DNA of 64,000 nt from Streptomyces sp. NRRL WC-3626 (lineage in GTDB: Bacteria > Actinomycetota > Actinomycetes > Streptomycetales > Streptomycetaceae): NCBI RefSeq assembly GCF_000718785.1, contig NZ_JOCA01000021.1, forward strand, positions 73,961 through 137,960, in the 5' to 3' direction. Made by a program: the position numbers and the translations under genes. Positions 8,645 through 18,283 of the stretch are shown here, one piece after another. The notes under the pieces are model-generated. The model saw nothing but the letters and a program-made list of their open reading frames with translations. It was not told where the DNA came from and ran no database searches. Numbering within the stretch: position 1 is the first letter of the stretch; each line of letters opens with the position of its first letter.

Positions 8645-9016
8645 TCAGACGCCTAGCAGGTCGACCACGAAGATCAGGGTCTCACCGGGCTTGATCGCCG
8701 GGGTGGGGCTCTGGTCGCCGTAGGCGAGGTGCGCAGGGATGGTCAGCTGACGGCGGCCGCCGACCTTCATGCCCTGCACGCCCTGGTCCCAGCCCTTGAT
8801 GACCCGGCCGCCGCCCAGCGGGAAGCGGAAGGGGGCGCCACGGTTCCAGCTGGCGTCGAACTCCTCGCCCGTGCTGAAAGCGACACCGACGTAGTGCACG
8901 GTGACGGTCTGGCCCGCCTGCGCCACCTCGCCGTCGCCCTCCCAGATGTCCTTGATCTCGAGGTCCGCCGGGGGCTCGCCGCCCGGGAAGTCGATCTCGG
9001 GCTTGTCGCTGCTCAC
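8645..9016 (-). CDS. cytosolic FKBP-type peptidyl-prolyl isomerase
   Basis: A 123-residue single-domain FKBP without signal peptide. Signature residues are 'VTVHYVGVAFSTGEEFDASW' and 'VIKGWDQGVQGMKVGGRR', plus 'PAHLAYGD' near the C-terminus. The protein catalyses cis-trans isomerisation of X-Pro bonds during folding. It is tandem with a lipoprotein FKBP on the same strand (61 bases between them). This FKBP pair beside pafA and pafBC is the familiar actinobacterial arrangement as I remember it. Confidence 0.93.
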   Translation of the reverse strand: MSSDKPEIDFPGGEPPADLEIKDIWEGDGEVAQAGQTVTVHYVGVAFSTGEEFDASWNRGAPFRFPLGGGRVIKGWDQGVQGMKVGGRRQLTIPAHLAYGDQSPTPAIKPGETLIFVVDLLGV

Positions 9017-9077
9017 GTCTAACGCTCCTGCTTGTCTGCGGAAAGGCGAACACGCACAGTCTTACATCCTCACGGCG

Positions 9078-10079
9078 TCACAGCTTCGCGAGGATGTCGA
9101 CCGAGAAGACGAGGGTCGAGTCCTTCTTGATGCCGCTGCCCTGCGGGGGGTTGTCGCCGTAGCCCAGCTCCGGCGGGATGACGATGAGGACCCGGCTGCC
9201 GACCTTCTTGCCGGTCAGTCCCTGCGCCCAGCCCTTGACGACCTGCTGGAGCGAGAACGACGTCAGCTGTCCCCGGGCGTACGTGGAGTCGAACTCCTTG
9301 CCGCCGTCCCACAGCACGCCCTTGTACTGCACCAGGACACTGCTGTCGGCCGCGACCTTCTCGCCGTCGCCCTCGATGACATAGCTGGACACCAGCTTCT
9401 TCGGGGCGTCCGCGTCGGGCACCTCGATGGAGGGTGCCTTGCCGTCGGTGTTGGTGCCGACCTTGGGCAGGGCGGTGTCGTCCTGGGCGACGTCGGTGCC
9501 CTTGGCGGAGCTCTTGGCGTTGTACGAGTCCTCGATGTCGACCACGAACACCAGGGTGTCGGTGCCCTTGATGCCCGCCTGCGCGTTGCCCTGCTCGCCG
9601 TAGCCCCAGGTGGGCGGGACGGCCATCTGGACGCGGCTGCCGGCCTTCTTGCCGGTCAGCGCGTACCGCCAGCCGTCGATGATGGTGCCCTGGGCGAGCT
9701 GGATGGCCAGCGGGGCCTTGCGGTCGTAGGAGTTGTCGAAGACCTTCGCGGTGCTCCACACCTGACCGAGGTAGTGGGCCACCACGAAGTCGTTCTCCGC
9801 GACCGTCTTGCCGTTGCCCGCGATGACCGTCTTGACCGCGAGGTCCTTGGAGGGGTCGCCGCTGCCCTTGGCGACCGTCGGCTTCTCCCCGAACTTCGTG
9901 CCCGCCGTGATCGCCGGCAGCGGTCCGTCGACGATCTTCGGCGAGGGCGCCGCGGACGTCTGGGGCGCCGAGGGGGAGGCGCTGTCGCTGGCCTTGCCCG
10001 AGTCGGACTTGTCGTCGCCGCACGCGGCGAGCGTGGCCAGTCCGGCGGGAACGGCAATGAGAAGTGAGCGTCGGCGCAC
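9078..10079 (-). CDS. lipoprotein with two FKBP-type isomerase domains
   Basis: The 333-residue product begins MRRRSLLIAVPAGLATLAAC. This is a lipoprotein signal with lipobox LAAC and the acylated Cys at residue 20. A Ser/Ala-rich linker leads to two FKBP repeats, around residues 85-180 and 225-333. Both contain the 'G...A..G..VGSRV' core and a 'PP..GYG' segment. It should fold or isomerise proteins at the outer face of the membrane. The first domain is slightly more divergent, and whether both are active is unclear. Confidence 0.9.
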   Translation of the reverse strand: MRRRSLLIAVPAGLATLAACGDDKSDSGKASDSASPSAPQTSAAPSPKIVDGPLPAITAGTKFGEKPTVAKGSGDPSKDLAVKTVIAGNGKTVAENDFVVAHYLGQVWSTAKVFDNSYDRKAPLAIQLAQGTIIDGWRYALTGKKAGSRVQMAVPPTWGYGEQGNAQAGIKGTDTLVFVVDIEDSYNAKSSAKGTDVAQDDTALPKVGTNTDGKAPSIEVPDADAPKKLVSSYVIEGDGEKVAADSSVLVQYKGVLWDGGKEFDSTYARGQLTSFSLQQVVKGWAQGLTGKKVGSRVLIVIPPELGYGDNPPQGSGIKKDSTLVFSVDILAKL

Positions 10080-10141
10080 GGTGGGGGCCTCGTAATCGTC
10101 GATCTTGTGGATGGCGTCCGCGCAACTCTACGGCGTGAGAA

Positions 10142-10171
10142 GGGCGCCGCACGGTGTAACGTACGGCGCCC
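10142..10171 (-). terminator. hairpin after pafA
   Basis: GGGCGCCG at 10142-10149 pairs with CGGCGCCC at 10164-10171. It lies 46 bases past the pafA stop and before the FKBP lipoprotein start. It probably separates the pafA message from the FKBP/pafBC block. Confidence 0.55.
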
Positions 10172-10217
10172 GTGTGACGTTCCGGGAATTTTGGGATCTC
10201 CCGGTGGAACGTCTCTC

Positions 10218-11579
10218 TCACATTCCGGCGATCAGCTTCTCCACGCGTTCGTCCACCGAGCGGAACGGGTCCTTGCACAACACGGTGCGCTGGGCCTGGT
10301 CGTTGAGCTTGAGGTGCACCCAGTCGACGGTGAAGTCGCGGCGCTGCTCCTGGGCCCTTCGGATGAAGTCACCGCGCAGCCGGGCCCTGGTGGTCTGCGG
10401 GGGAACGGACTTGCCCTCGAAGATCTTCAAATCGTTGCAGATCCGGGCCGCTTGTCCCTTTTTCTCCAGCAGGTAGTACAGGCCCCGCCGGCGGTGGATG
10501 TCGTGGTAGGCGAGGTCTATCTGCGCCACCCTCGGGTGCGACATGGTCATGTTGTGCTTGGCCCGGTACCGCTCGAGGAGCTTGTACTTCATGACCCAGT
10601 CGATCTCGGTGCCGATACGGTCGAGATCCTCGGCCTCGATCGCGTCCAGCGTGCGGCCCCACAGCTCCAGCACCTGCTCGACGGTGCCCGTGCGGATGCC
10701 GCGGCGCTCGCAGAAGTCCACCGCCTTCTCGTAGTACTCGCGCTGCACGTCCAGGGCGGACGCCTCCCGGCCGCTGGCCAGGCGCACCTTGCGCCGTCCC
10801 GTGATGTCGTGGCTGACCTCGCGGATCGCCCGGATCGGGTTCTCCAGGGTGAGGTCGCGCATCACGGTGCCCGCCTCGATCATGCGCAGCACCAGGTCGG
10901 TGGCGCCGACCTTGAGCAGCATGGTCGTCTCGGACATGTTGGAGTCGCCCACGATGACATGCAGCCGCCGGTAGCGCTCGGCGTCCGCGTGCGGTTCGTC
11001 GCGCGTGTTGATGATGGGCCGCGAGCGGGTCGTCGCCGAGGAGACGCCCTCCCAGATGTGCTCGGCCCGCTGGCTCACGCAGTACACGGCGCCGCGCGGC
11101 GTCTGCAGCACCTTGCCGGCGCCGCAGAGGAGCTGTCTTGTCACCAGGAACGGGATGAGGATGTCCGCGAGCCGCGAGAACTCCCCGTGCCGGGCCACCA
11201 GATAATTCTCGTGGCATCCGTACGAGTTGCCCGCGGAGTCGGTGTTGTTCTTGAAGAGGTAGACGTCGCCCGCGATTCCCTCCTCGTGCAGGCGTCGTTC
11301 GGCGTCCACCAGGAGTCCTTCGAGAATGCGCTCGCCGGCCTTGTCGTGGGTGACCAGTTCGGTCACGTTGTCACATTCCGGCGTTGCGTATTCCGGATGT
11401 GATCCCACGTCGAGATAGAGGCGGGCGCCGTTCCGCAGAAAGACATTGCTGCTGCGGCCCCATGACACGACACGGCGGAAGAGGTACCGCGCCACCTCGT
11501 CAGGCGACAGGCGGCGCTGTCCCCTGAACGTGCACGTGACGCCGTACTCGTTCTCCAGCCCGAAAATGCGGCGGTCCAT
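10218..11579 (-). CDS. pafA: Pup-protein ligase PafA
   Basis: PafA uses ATP to activate the C-terminal glutamate of Pup and joins it to lysines of target proteins. The 453-residue protein starts [14 protein letters not shown], the metal/ATP-binding opening shared with Dop and glutamine synthetase-like ligases. It retains '[14 protein letters not shown]' and '[18 protein letters not shown]', both paralleled in Dop. The MFS gene ends 9 bases upstream on the same strand, so readthrough is possible. Length and motifs are full family size. Confidence 0.96.
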   Translation of the reverse strand: MDRRIFGLENEYGVTCTFRGQRRLSPDEVARYLFRRVVSWGRSSNVFLRNGARLYLDVGSHPEYATPECDNVTELVTHDKAGERILEGLLVDAERRLHEEGIAGDVYLFKNNTDSAGNSYGCHENYLVARHGEFSRLADILIPFLVTRQLLCGAGKVLQTPRGAVYCVSQRAEHIWEGVSSATTRSRPIINTRDEPHADAERYRRLHVIVGDSNMSETTMLLKVGATDLVLRMIEAGTVMRDLTLENPIRAIREVSHDITGRRKVRLASGREASALDVQREYYEKAVDFCERRGIRTGTVEQVLELWGRTLDAIEAEDLDRIGTEIDWVMKYKLLERYRAKHNMTMSHPRVAQIDLAYHDIHRRRGLYYLLEKKGQAARICNDLKIFEGKSVPPQTTRARLRGDFIRRAQEQRRDFTVDWVHLKLNDQAQRTVLCKDPFRSVDERVEKLIAGM

Positions 11580-11588
11580 GAGGGAACA

Positions 11589-12848
11589 TTACGCCCGATC
11601 ACCCGACCTGAAACGAGGTTCGACAGCACGATTTGGATCATTTTCCGAACCGGCCGCAACAACCGCTCGCCCGGCGGGAACTGCCAATACCCGTCCGGTG
11701 GCGATCAAAACCAGCAGCGACACGCCGCCCGCGACGCCCGGCATCGCGAAGCCCCACAGCGCCCCGCCCGCCTCGACGACCGGACCGGTCAGGCCCGTGC
11801 CGACCGACGCGCCGACGGTGAAGGTCGTCACCAGCCAGGAGAACGCCTCCGTGACGGTCCCGCGCGGTGCGTGCCGGTCCACGAGCACGAAGGCACAGGC
11901 GATGGCCGGGGCCAGGAAGAGGCCCGCGACCACGGTGAGCAGCGTCATGGCCACCGGGCCGGGCATCAGCATCAGCGGCAGGTAACACACCGCCAGAAGG
12001 GCCACGAGCACCCGCAGTCGCCGCGCGGGGTCACCGGCCCACTGCCGCGCCCCGTACGCCATGCCGCCGATCAGGGCGCCCAGCCCGATCCCCGCCATCA
12101 GCCAGCCGTACACCTGGTCGCCGCCGTGCTCGTCCGCGTACGTCAAGGCCGCGACGGTGATGGAGCCCAGTGCCATGCCGACGGCCAGGAAGGCACCCAG
12201 CAGCGCGAGAAGTCCCGGGGAGCGCAGCGCGCCCAGCCAGTGCGCCTCGCGCGGCGCGGACCGCCACGCGCGCGAGGGCGGCGACACGACGACGGAGAGG
12301 GCGCCCAGCACCCCGATGACGTTCAGCACGAGGAGTGCGGCCTGCGCGGACCACAAGGAGGCGCACACCGTCACCAGAAGCGGCCCGACGGTGAACATCA
12401 CCTCCTGGGCGACGGCGTCCATGGCGTACGCCCGGTGGATGTGGTCCTCCTTGGGCAGCACGGAGGACCACAGGGCCCGCAGCCCGCCCTCCAGGGGCGG
12501 TGTGAAGAGCCCCGCCGCGGCCACCGCGCCGTACGCCACCGCCGGTGAGCCGGTGCCCGTGAAGGCGAACACGGCCATCGCCAGCGCCGACAGCACCGCG
12601 GCGGGCAGCTGCACCCGCGGCTGCCCCCGCAGATCCACCAGCCGCCCCAGCACCGGCTGTCCCACGGCGTTGGCGACGCCGTACACCGCCGCCAGCGCGC
12701 CGGCCAGGCTGTACGTACCGCCCTCCGCGCGCACGAACAGCACGATCGCGATGGCGGCGGTCGCGTTGGGCAGCCGTCCCACGAGCGTGCCCACGAGCAG
12801 CCGGGTGGCGTGCCGCGCCCGGAGGATCTCCAGGTACCCCGTGGCCAT
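11589..12848 (-). CDS. major facilitator superfamily transporter
   Basis: About 12 hydrophobic segments over 419 residues identify an MFS permease. 'GRLVDLRGQPRVQ' between helices 2 and 3 is the family loop motif. The start at 12848 (MATGYLEILRARHATRLL) is preceded by AGGAGAGG; the open frame begins 54 bases earlier without support. The gene is divergent from a LacI-type regulator across a palindromic spacer, suggesting the regulator controls it. Substrate is unknown; a sugar or drug efflux role is equally possible. Confidence 0.88.
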   Translation of the reverse strand: MATGYLEILRARHATRLLVGTLVGRLPNATAAIAIVLFVRAEGGTYSLAGALAAVYGVANAVGQPVLGRLVDLRGQPRVQLPAAVLSALAMAVFAFTGTGSPAVAYGAVAAAGLFTPPLEGGLRALWSSVLPKEDHIHRAYAMDAVAQEVMFTVGPLLVTVCASLWSAQAALLVLNVIGVLGALSVVVSPPSRAWRSAPREAHWLGALRSPGLLALLGAFLAVGMALGSITVAALTYADEHGGDQVYGWLMAGIGLGALIGGMAYGARQWAGDPARRLRVLVALLAVCYLPLMLMPGPVAMTLLTVVAGLFLAPAIACAFVLVDRHAPRGTVTEAFSWLVTTFTVGASVGTGLTGPVVEAGGALWGFAMPGVAGGVSLLVLIATGRVLAVPAGRAVVAAGSENDPNRAVEPRFRSGDRA

Positions 12849-12871
12849 ACGGGCCTCTCCTCTGTAGGTTT

Positions 12872-12898
12872 TACGTATAACTTGGTTCTCCATACGTA
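12872..12898. promoter_or_regulatory. candidate operator between MFS gene and LacI-type regulator
   Basis: TACGTAT at 12872-12878 is the exact inverse of ATACGTA at 12892-12898, with 13 bases between. The site lies 24 bases upstream of the MFS start and 45 bases upstream of the regulator start. It is A+T-rich in an otherwise G+C-rich window. It is a good candidate for autoregulation by the adjacent LacI-family protein. Confidence 0.55.
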
Positions 12899-12942
12899 CC
12901 ATGTCGGCTGTTCACCAGTCCAGACGAAGGAGCGGCACGACG

Positions 12943-13956
12943 ATGCCCCGAGCCGGCACCCGCCCCACGAGCCGGGACGTCGCCCGGGCCGCCGGTGTCT
13001 CCCAGGCCGCGGTCTCCCTGGTCCTCGGCGACAAATGGCGCGGCCGGGTCTCCGAGGCCACCGCGGAACGTGTCCGCGAGGCCGCGCGCACCCTGGGCTA
13101 CCGGCCCAATCTGGCCGCCCGCAATCTCCGCCTGGGCCGCACCCGTACGGTTCTGCTGGTCGTCCCGGCGCTCCCCACGGAGTTCTTCGCGGGTGTCTAC
13201 ACGGGTGCGGCCCGGGTGGCCTCCCGGCACGGCTTCGGCGTGGTGCTCTACCCCTCCCCCGAGGGCATCGGCCCCGCCCGCGACCCCTTCGCGTCCGCCC
13301 AGGCGGCCCTGGACGGCGTGATCGCCTCCTCGATGGCCGCGGAGGCGCTCACCGCGATCCGCGGCGAGGCGCTGCCGCTGGTGATGCTGGACAGCGATCC
13401 CGCGGGCAGTGTGGGCGCTGCCACGGTCAACCTCGACATCGCCGACGGCGTCCGCCAGGTCACGGAGCACCTGCTGGCCCTGGGGCACCGCAGGTTCCTG
13501 CATCTGGCGGCGGATGTGGCGTCCTGGACCTTCGAGGTGCGCGCGCGGGAGCTGGCGGCGCGGCTGGGGGATGTGCCGGGAGCCTCCCTGCGCACGGCGC
13601 GGGCGCCCTTCTCGATCAAGGGGGCTCAGGCGGCGGCGGAGACGGCGCTGTCCGCCGCCGCGGACCGGCCCACGGCCGTGGTGTGCGACGACGACCATCT
13701 GGCGGCCGGCACGTACAAGGCGGCGCGGCGGCTGGGGCTGCGTGTGCCGGAGGATCTGTCCGTCACGGGGCTGGACGATCTGGCCCTCGCGAGCGCGATC
13801 GATCCGGAGCTGACGACGGTGCGGCTGGACGCGGAGCTGTTCGGCGAGCGGGGGATGGAGGCGCTGCTGGCGGTCCTGGAGGGCCGCGCGCCCGCCTCCG
13901 GCGACATCCCGGTCGAACTGGTCCTCCGCGCCTCCACGGCGCCGCCGCACCCCTGA
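12943..13956 (+). CDS. LacI-family transcriptional regulator
   Basis: A 337-residue repressor-type protein with an N-terminal LacI HTH ('TSRDVARAAGVSQAAVSLVL'). A periplasmic-binding-like sensor domain runs from about residue 60 to the end. I chose ATG 12943 because GAAGGAG lies 10 bases before it; the frame opens at 12901. The protein probably binds the divergent palindrome at 12872-12898. The effector is unknown; the sensor domain suggests a sugar or other small molecule moved by the MFS partner. Confidence 0.9.
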   Translation: MPRAGTRPTSRDVARAAGVSQAAVSLVLGDKWRGRVSEATAERVREAARTLGYRPNLAARNLRLGRTRTVLLVVPALPTEFFAGVYTGAARVASRHGFGVVLYPSPEGIGPARDPFASAQAALDGVIASSMAAEALTAIRGEALPLVMLDSDPAGSVGAATVNLDIADGVRQVTEHLLALGHRRFLHLAADVASWTFEVRARELAARLGDVPGASLRTARAPFSIKGAQAAAETALSAAADRPTAVVCDDDHLAAGTYKAARRLGLRVPEDLSVTGLDDLALASAIDPELTTVRLDAELFGERGMEALLAVLEGRAPASGDIPVELVLRASTAPPHP

Positions 13957-14115
13957 CGACCGCGCTCCCGCGGCAGCGGGCACCCAGGTATCGCTCGAGC
14001 CGGCTCCGCACCCCATCGCCACGCGGGTGCGAGCCGGGGATCGCGCGTCCCGGCGCCTACCGGGCCCCGCCGCACCCACCCACGCAGGTGGGATTGGCCG
14101 GCGGCCCGGCGCCTA

Positions 14116-14155
14116 CGGGCTGCCGTCGCGGGTGGCCCGGTGCGGGGGCAGCCCG
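14116..14155. terminator. bidirectional terminator between LacI-type gene and prcA
   Basis: CGGGCTGCC at 14116-14124 pairs with GGCAGCCCG at 14147-14155. It lies between two converging genes (ends at 13956 and 14189). The loop contains a further CGGG/CCCG pairing. Confidence 0.55.
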
Positions 14156-14188
14156 ACCGCACCCGCACCCGTCAGGGCGGCGTGACAG

Positions 14189-14953
14189 TTACTCGACGTC
14201 TCCGCCGGAGTCCGTCTCCGGGTCGGAGTCCGTCTTCGACACCGACTCCGTGGCCCCGGCCTCCAGGAGCCGCGACAGCGGCCCCCCGCTGATCCGCCGG
14301 AACTTCCGCTTCTGCGGGCGTGTGCGGTCCAGCACCGCCACCTCCAGCCGCTCCGCGGGAATCTCCCGCTCGCTCCCGTTGGTGTCACGCGACAGCGCCT
14401 GCACCGCCAGCCTCAGCGCCTGGGCCAGCGTCATCCCGTCCCGGTGCCGCTGGTCCAGGTACCCGCTGATCTGCTCCGCGTTGCCGCCCACCGCCACCGA
14501 GCCGTGCTCGTCCACGATGGACCCGTCGTGCGGCAGCCGGTAGATCTGGTCGAACTCCGGGGTCTCCCCGACCTCGGCCACCACCAGCTCCACCTCGTAC
14601 GGCTTCTCCCCCACGCTCGAGAAGATCGTCCCCAGCGTCTGCGCGTACACGTTCGCCAGGCCCCGGGCCGTCACATCGTCCCGGTCGTAGGTGTAACCCC
14701 GCAGATCGGCGTACCGCACGCCCCCGATCCGCAGGTTCTCGTACTCGTTGTACTTGCCGGCCGCGGCGAACCCGATCCGGTCATAGATCTCGCTGAACTT
14801 GTGCAGCGCACGGGACGGGTTCTCACCGACGAACACGATCCCGTCGGCATACTGCAGCACCACAAGGCTGCGACCACGGGCGATGCCTTTACGGGCGTAC
14901 TCCGCCCGGTCCGCCATCGCCTGCTGGGGTGAGACATAGAACGGCGTCGACAC
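14189..14953 (-). CDS. prcA: 20S proteasome alpha subunit PrcA
   Basis: PrcA forms the outer gating rings of the 20S core. The 254-residue protein opens 'STPFYVSPQQAMADRAEYARKGIARG', the conserved alpha-type N-terminus that forms the gate. It continues with 'GIVFVGENPS.ALHKFSEIYDRIGFAAAGKYNE'. The C-terminal 40 residues are acidic and Ser/Thr-rich. It follows prcB by 67 bases. The position after prcB, pup and dop is the classical actinobacterial order. Confidence 0.97.
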   Translation of the reverse strand: MSTPFYVSPQQAMADRAEYARKGIARGRSLVVLQYADGIVFVGENPSRALHKFSEIYDRIGFAAAGKYNEYENLRIGGVRYADLRGYTYDRDDVTARGLANVYAQTLGTIFSSVGEKPYEVELVVAEVGETPEFDQIYRLPHDGSIVDEHGSVAVGGNAEQISGYLDQRHRDGMTLAQALRLAVQALSRDTNGSEREIPAERLEVAVLDRTRPQKRKFRRISGGPLSRLLEAGATESVSKTDSDPETDSGGDVE

Positions 14954-15020
14954 CGGTTATCCGTCCCTTTCTGTCGAAGTCACTGGACCACCAATCAACC
15001 GAACAACCCGCCCGCGCCGC

Positions 15021-15866
15021 CTACAGCAGCGAGGCCCGCGGCCCGTCCGGCTGCTCCAGCCGCCGCTCCAGCACCGACCGGGCGATGTCGGACGACTCGT
15101 CCTCGGTGAGCCGGCGGAAGCCGTCATCGGTGATCACGGTGACGATCGGATAGATCCGGCGGGCGACATCGGGACCACCGGTCGCCGAGTCGTCGTCTGC
15201 CGCGTCGTACAGCGCCTGCACCACCAGTGTGGTGGCCTCGGCCTCACTCAGATCGTCCCGGAACAGCTTCTTCATCGCACCGCGCGCGAAGATCGACCCG
15301 GACCCGGTCGCGGCGTACCCGTGCTCCTCGGAACGCCCGCCCGTGACGTCGTAGGAGAAGATCCGTCCCTTCTCCCGGTCCACGTCGTACCCGGCGAACA
15401 GGGGCACCACGGCCAGCCCCTGCATCGCCATGCCCAGGTTCGAGCGGATCATCGTCGACAGCCGGTTCGCCTTGCCCTCCAGCGACAGCTGCGCGCCCTC
15501 GACCTTCTCGAAGTGCTCCAGCTCCAGCTGGAACAGCTTCACCATCTCCACGGCGAGACCGGCCGTACCGGCGATGCCCACCGCCGAGTACTCGTCGGCC
15601 GGGAACACCTTCTCGATGTCCCGCTGCGCGATGACGTTCCCCATGGTGGCCCGCCGATCACCGGCGAGAACCACTCCGCCGGGGAACGTCACGCCGACGA
15701 TCGTCGTGCCGTGCGGTGCCTCGATCACACCTTTCACGGGCGGCAACGACCTCTTGCCCGGCAGCAGTTCCGGCTGATGCTCGGAGAGGAAGTCCATGAA
15801 GGAGGAGGACCCCGGCGTCAGGAAGGCAGCCGGCAGACGCCCGGTGCTACGAGTGTTCGCTTCCAC
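15021..15866 (-). CDS. prcB: 20S proteasome beta subunit PrcB
   Basis: PrcB is the catalytic subunit. I use the GTG at 15866, preceded by GGAAGGAA, giving 281 residues; the open frame runs to 15953 but that part is not family-like. The processing site is '[15 protein letters not shown]'. Cleavage after residue 53 exposes Thr54 as the nucleophile; a 53-residue propeptide matches what I recall for S. coelicolor. 'GDRRATMGN' and '[12 protein letters not shown]' follow. The first 48 bases overlap the end of the endonuclease VII-like gene. Confidence 0.97.
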   Translation of the reverse strand: MEANTRSTGRLPAAFLTPGSSSFMDFLSEHQPELLPGKRSLPPVKGVIEAPHGTTIVGVTFPGGVVLAGDRRATMGNVIAQRDIEKVFPADEYSAVGIAGTAGLAVEMVKLFQLELEHFEKVEGAQLSLEGKANRLSTMIRSNLGMAMQGLAVVPLFAGYDVDREKGRIFSYDVTGGRSEEHGYAATGSGSIFARGAMKKLFRDDLSEAEATTLVVQALYDAADDDSATGGPDVARRIYPIVTVITDDGFRRLTEDESSDIARSVLERRLEQPDGPRASLL

Positions 15867-16111
15867 GAAGTTCCTTCCAGGTAGGCGGCTGCCCGACGAA
15901 CAGCGTCGGGATCGTCTCCCAACTTGCCGATGGCCGAATTGCAGTTGAAGCACAGTACGCCACGGACCCTACCCGCCCTGCGGCAATGATCCACATGTCC
16001 GGCGGAGGCTTTCGGGCAGCCCTCGCGGCCCGCCCCCCGGAGCGCGAACGCTGCCCGCGGCCGGCCGATCCCGCACCACGGACAGCGCTCCACGCCGTCT
16101 TCGACTCTCAC
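15818..16111 (-). CDS. recombination endonuclease VII-like (His-Me finger) protein
   Basis: The 97-residue product has CPWC near residue 10 and '[20 protein letters not shown]' (about residues 39-58). '[20 protein letters not shown]' follows. This is the zinc-bound endonuclease VII fold, with paired CxxC knuckles and a His-Asp-His type active site. T4 endonuclease VII resolves branched DNA; the cellular role here is unknown. It sits 32 bases after pup and its last 49 bases overlap the prcB start, so it is part of the proteasome operon. I see no frameshift or loss of the metal ligands. Confidence 0.8.
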   Translation of the reverse strand: MRVEDGVERCPWCGIGRPRAAFALRGAGREGCPKASAGHVDHCRRAGRVRGVLCFNCNSAIGKLGDDPDAVRRAAAYLEGTSWKRTLVAPGVCRLPS

Positions 16112-16143
16112 CCCGGACGCCCCCGCAACCTTCGGTCCGAAGG

Positions 16144-16362
16144 TTACTGGCCGCCCTTTTGAACGAATGAGCGAACGAAATCCTCGGCGTTGGCCTCGAG
16201 CACGTCATCGATCTCGTCCAGGACGTCGTCCACGTCCTCGTTCAGCTTCTCCTGCCGCTCCTTGAGGTCCTCCGAAGCCTGCGTCTCCGCCGCCTGCTCC
16301 TCGACCTCCTCGGTCGACCGGGTGGCCTTCTGCTGTCCGCCGCCGGTGTCCTTGGTCGCCAT
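16144..16362 (-). CDS. pup: prokaryotic ubiquitin-like protein Pup
   Basis: Pup is the 72-residue, largely disordered tag that marks proteins for the proteasome. It starts MATKDTGGGQQK, is acidic in its C-terminal half and ends SFVQKGGQ. The terminal Gln must be deamidated to Glu by Dop before PafA can use it. The region around residues 21-51 should form the coiled-coil contact with ARC. Start 16362 is chosen by family length and GGTGAGGG upstream; the open frame runs further without support. Confidence 0.96.
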   Translation of the reverse strand: MATKDTGGGQQKATRSTEEVEEQAAETQASEDLKERQEKLNEDVDDVLDEIDDVLEANAEDFVRSFVQKGGQ

Positions 16363-16412
16363 CACCCTCACCCCGCTCGGTTCGCCCGACACACTTGCTC
16401 GGTCAAGATCAG

Positions 16413-16418
16413 ACCCTA
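16413..16418 (-). promoter_or_regulatory. candidate -10 box for the pup-prcBA operon
   Basis: TAGGGT (minus strand) lies about 50 bases upstream of the pup start and fits the Streptomyces housekeeping -10 TAGRRT. I could not identify a clear -35 at the usual spacing, so confidence is limited. Confidence 0.35.
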
Positions 16419-16520
16419 CTCGCCGGGTCCGACAGTGCCCCCGCAGTTGCTCCAACGTACGGGGACCACCTCGATGATTCCCGGACCCGGTGATTTCCAC
16501 CCTGTCCGGCCGGCCCTTCC

Positions 16521-16539
16521 CGGGTACCCCCGGTACCCG
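16521..16539 (-). terminator. short hairpin just after dop
   Basis: CGGGTACC and GGTACCCG form a perfect 8-base stem with a CCC loop directly next to the dop stop. There is no U-tract, so it may attenuate rather than fully terminate before pup. Confidence 0.4.
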
Positions 16540-16540
16540 C

Positions 16541-18052
16541 TCAGTTCCCCGACAACACCCTGACCAGGTCTTCCGCCGTGCGGCACCGGTCCAGGAGCTC
16601 CTTGACGTGATTACGCGTTCCGCGAAGCGGTTCCAGGGTTGGGACCCGCTGCAGCGAGTCCCGGCCCGGCAGATCGAAGATCACCGAGTCCCAGGAGGCC
16701 GCCGCGACATCGTCCGCGTACTGCTCGAGACAGCGCCCGCGGAAGTACGCGCGGGTGTCCTCCGGAGGTGCCGTACGCGCCCGCTCGACGTCGCCCTCGT
16801 CCAGCAGCCGCTTCATCCGCCCGCGGGCCACCAGACGGTTGTACAGCCCCTTCTCCGGGCGTACGTCGGCGTACTGCAGGTCCACGAGGTGCAGCCGGGC
16901 GGCGTCCCAGTCCAGGCCGTCCCTGCGCCGGTAGCCCTCCATGAGCTCCCGCTTGGCGACCCAGTCCAGCTCACCGGCCAGACTCATCGGATCGTTCTCC
17001 AGCCGCGTGAGCGTGTCCTCCCAGCGCCCGAGGACGTCCCTGGTCTGCTCGTCGGCGTCGGCCCCGAAGCGCTCCTCCACGTACTTGCGGGCCAGCTCGT
17101 AGTACTCCATCTGGAGCTGTACGGCGGTCAGCGTCCGCCCGCTGCGCAGCGTGACGAGCCGCTTCAGCGTGGGATCGTGCGAGACCTGGTGCAGCGTGCG
17201 CACCGGCTGGTCGACCGCCAGGTCCACCGCGATGAACCCGTCCTCGATCATGGACAGCACCAGCGCGGTCGTGCCCAGCTTCAGATACGTCGAGATCTCG
17301 GACAGATTCGCGTCACCGATGATCACATGCAGCCGCCGGTACTTCTCGGCGTCCGCGTGCGGTTCGTCGCGCGTGTTGATGATGGGCCGCTTGAGGGTCG
17401 TCTCCAGGCCCACCTCGACCTCGAAGTAGTCCGCCCTCTGACTGAGCTGGAAGCCGTGCTCATGGCCGTCCTGGCCGATACCGACGCGGCCGGCGCCGGT
17501 GAAGACCTGACGGGAGACGAAGAACGGCGTCAGATGGCGCACGATGTCCGAGAAGGGGGTCTCCCGCTTCATCAGGTAGTTCTCGTGCGTGCCGTAGGAC
17601 GCGCCCTTGTTGTCGGTGTTGTTCTTGTACAGGTGGATCGGCTGGGCGCCGGGGAGCTGGGCGGCCCGTTCCGCCGCCTCGGCCATGATCCGCTCACCGG
17701 CCTTGTCCCAGAGGACGGCGTCGCGCGGGTTGGTGACCTCGGGGGCGCTGTACTCCGGATGGGCGTGGTCCACGTAGAGCCGTGCGCCGTTGGTGAGGAT
17801 CACGTTGGCCAGGCCGATGTCCTCGTCGGTGAGCTGGGTGGAGTCGGCGGCGTCACGGGCGAGGTCGAAGCCTCGCGCGTCCCGCAGCGGATTCTCCTCC
17901 TCGAAGTCCCAGCGGGCCCGGCGGGCCCGGTGCATCGCCGCCGCGTAGGCGTTCACGATCTGGGACGAGGTGAGCATGGCATTGGCGTTGGGATGGCCGG
18001 GGACGGAGATGCCGTACTCCGTCTCGATGCCCATTACTCGCCGTACGGTCAT
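16541..18052 (-). CDS. dop: Pup deamidase/depupylase Dop
   Basis: Dop deamidates the C-terminal Gln of Pup and can remove Pup from substrates. The 503-residue protein starts '[21 protein letters not shown]', a PafA/glutamine-synthetase-like opening. '[14 protein letters not shown]' and '[19 protein letters not shown]' parallel PafA. The insertion '[29 protein letters not shown]' is the Dop-specific loop absent from PafA. GGAGGG precedes the ATG. It stands between arc and pup on the same strand. Confidence 0.96.
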   Translation of the reverse strand: MTVRRVMGIETEYGISVPGHPNANAMLTSSQIVNAYAAAMHRARRARWDFEEENPLRDARGFDLARDAADSTQLTDEDIGLANVILTNGARLYVDHAHPEYSAPEVTNPRDAVLWDKAGERIMAEAAERAAQLPGAQPIHLYKNNTDNKGASYGTHENYLMKRETPFSDIVRHLTPFFVSRQVFTGAGRVGIGQDGHEHGFQLSQRADYFEVEVGLETTLKRPIINTRDEPHADAEKYRRLHVIIGDANLSEISTYLKLGTTALVLSMIEDGFIAVDLAVDQPVRTLHQVSHDPTLKRLVTLRSGRTLTAVQLQMEYYELARKYVEERFGADADEQTRDVLGRWEDTLTRLENDPMSLAGELDWVAKRELMEGYRRRDGLDWDAARLHLVDLQYADVRPEKGLYNRLVARGRMKRLLDEGDVERARTAPPEDTRAYFRGRCLEQYADDVAAASWDSVIFDLPGRDSLQRVPTLEPLRGTRNHVKELLDRCRTAEDLVRVLSGN

Positions 18053-18240
18053 GCGGCCCTCCTTGCCCGGCGGCGTCCCCGGTCGGGGACGCTGCTGTAC
18101 CGCCGGCGCTCCGGTGCGTGTGCGGTGCCCGTCCCCGCACTGCGCGACTCGGCGATACGGAAGAGCCTAGAACGCCTTTGCGCTGGTGGGGAGATCATTT
18201 GCGTCATTGCTGTGCTCCAACGGTGGCCCGAAAAGCAATC

Positions 18241-18273
18241 GGCTGCGGGTACCCGTCGGGGGCACCCGCAGCC
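18241..18273 (-). terminator. rho-independent terminator after arc
   Basis: GGCTGCGGGT at 18241-18250 pairs with ACCCGCAGCC at 18264-18273, with three more inner pairs. In the minus-strand direction it is followed by GATTGCTTTT, a U-rich tail. It starts 11 bases past the arc stop. Confidence 0.75.
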
Positions 18274-18283
18274 GCCCTGGCTT

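Noticed and set aside
12901..12942. Extra N-terminus of the LacI-type regulator
   Set aside because: The ATG at 12901 lies next to the operator and lacks a ribosome site; 12943 has GAAGGAG at the right distance.
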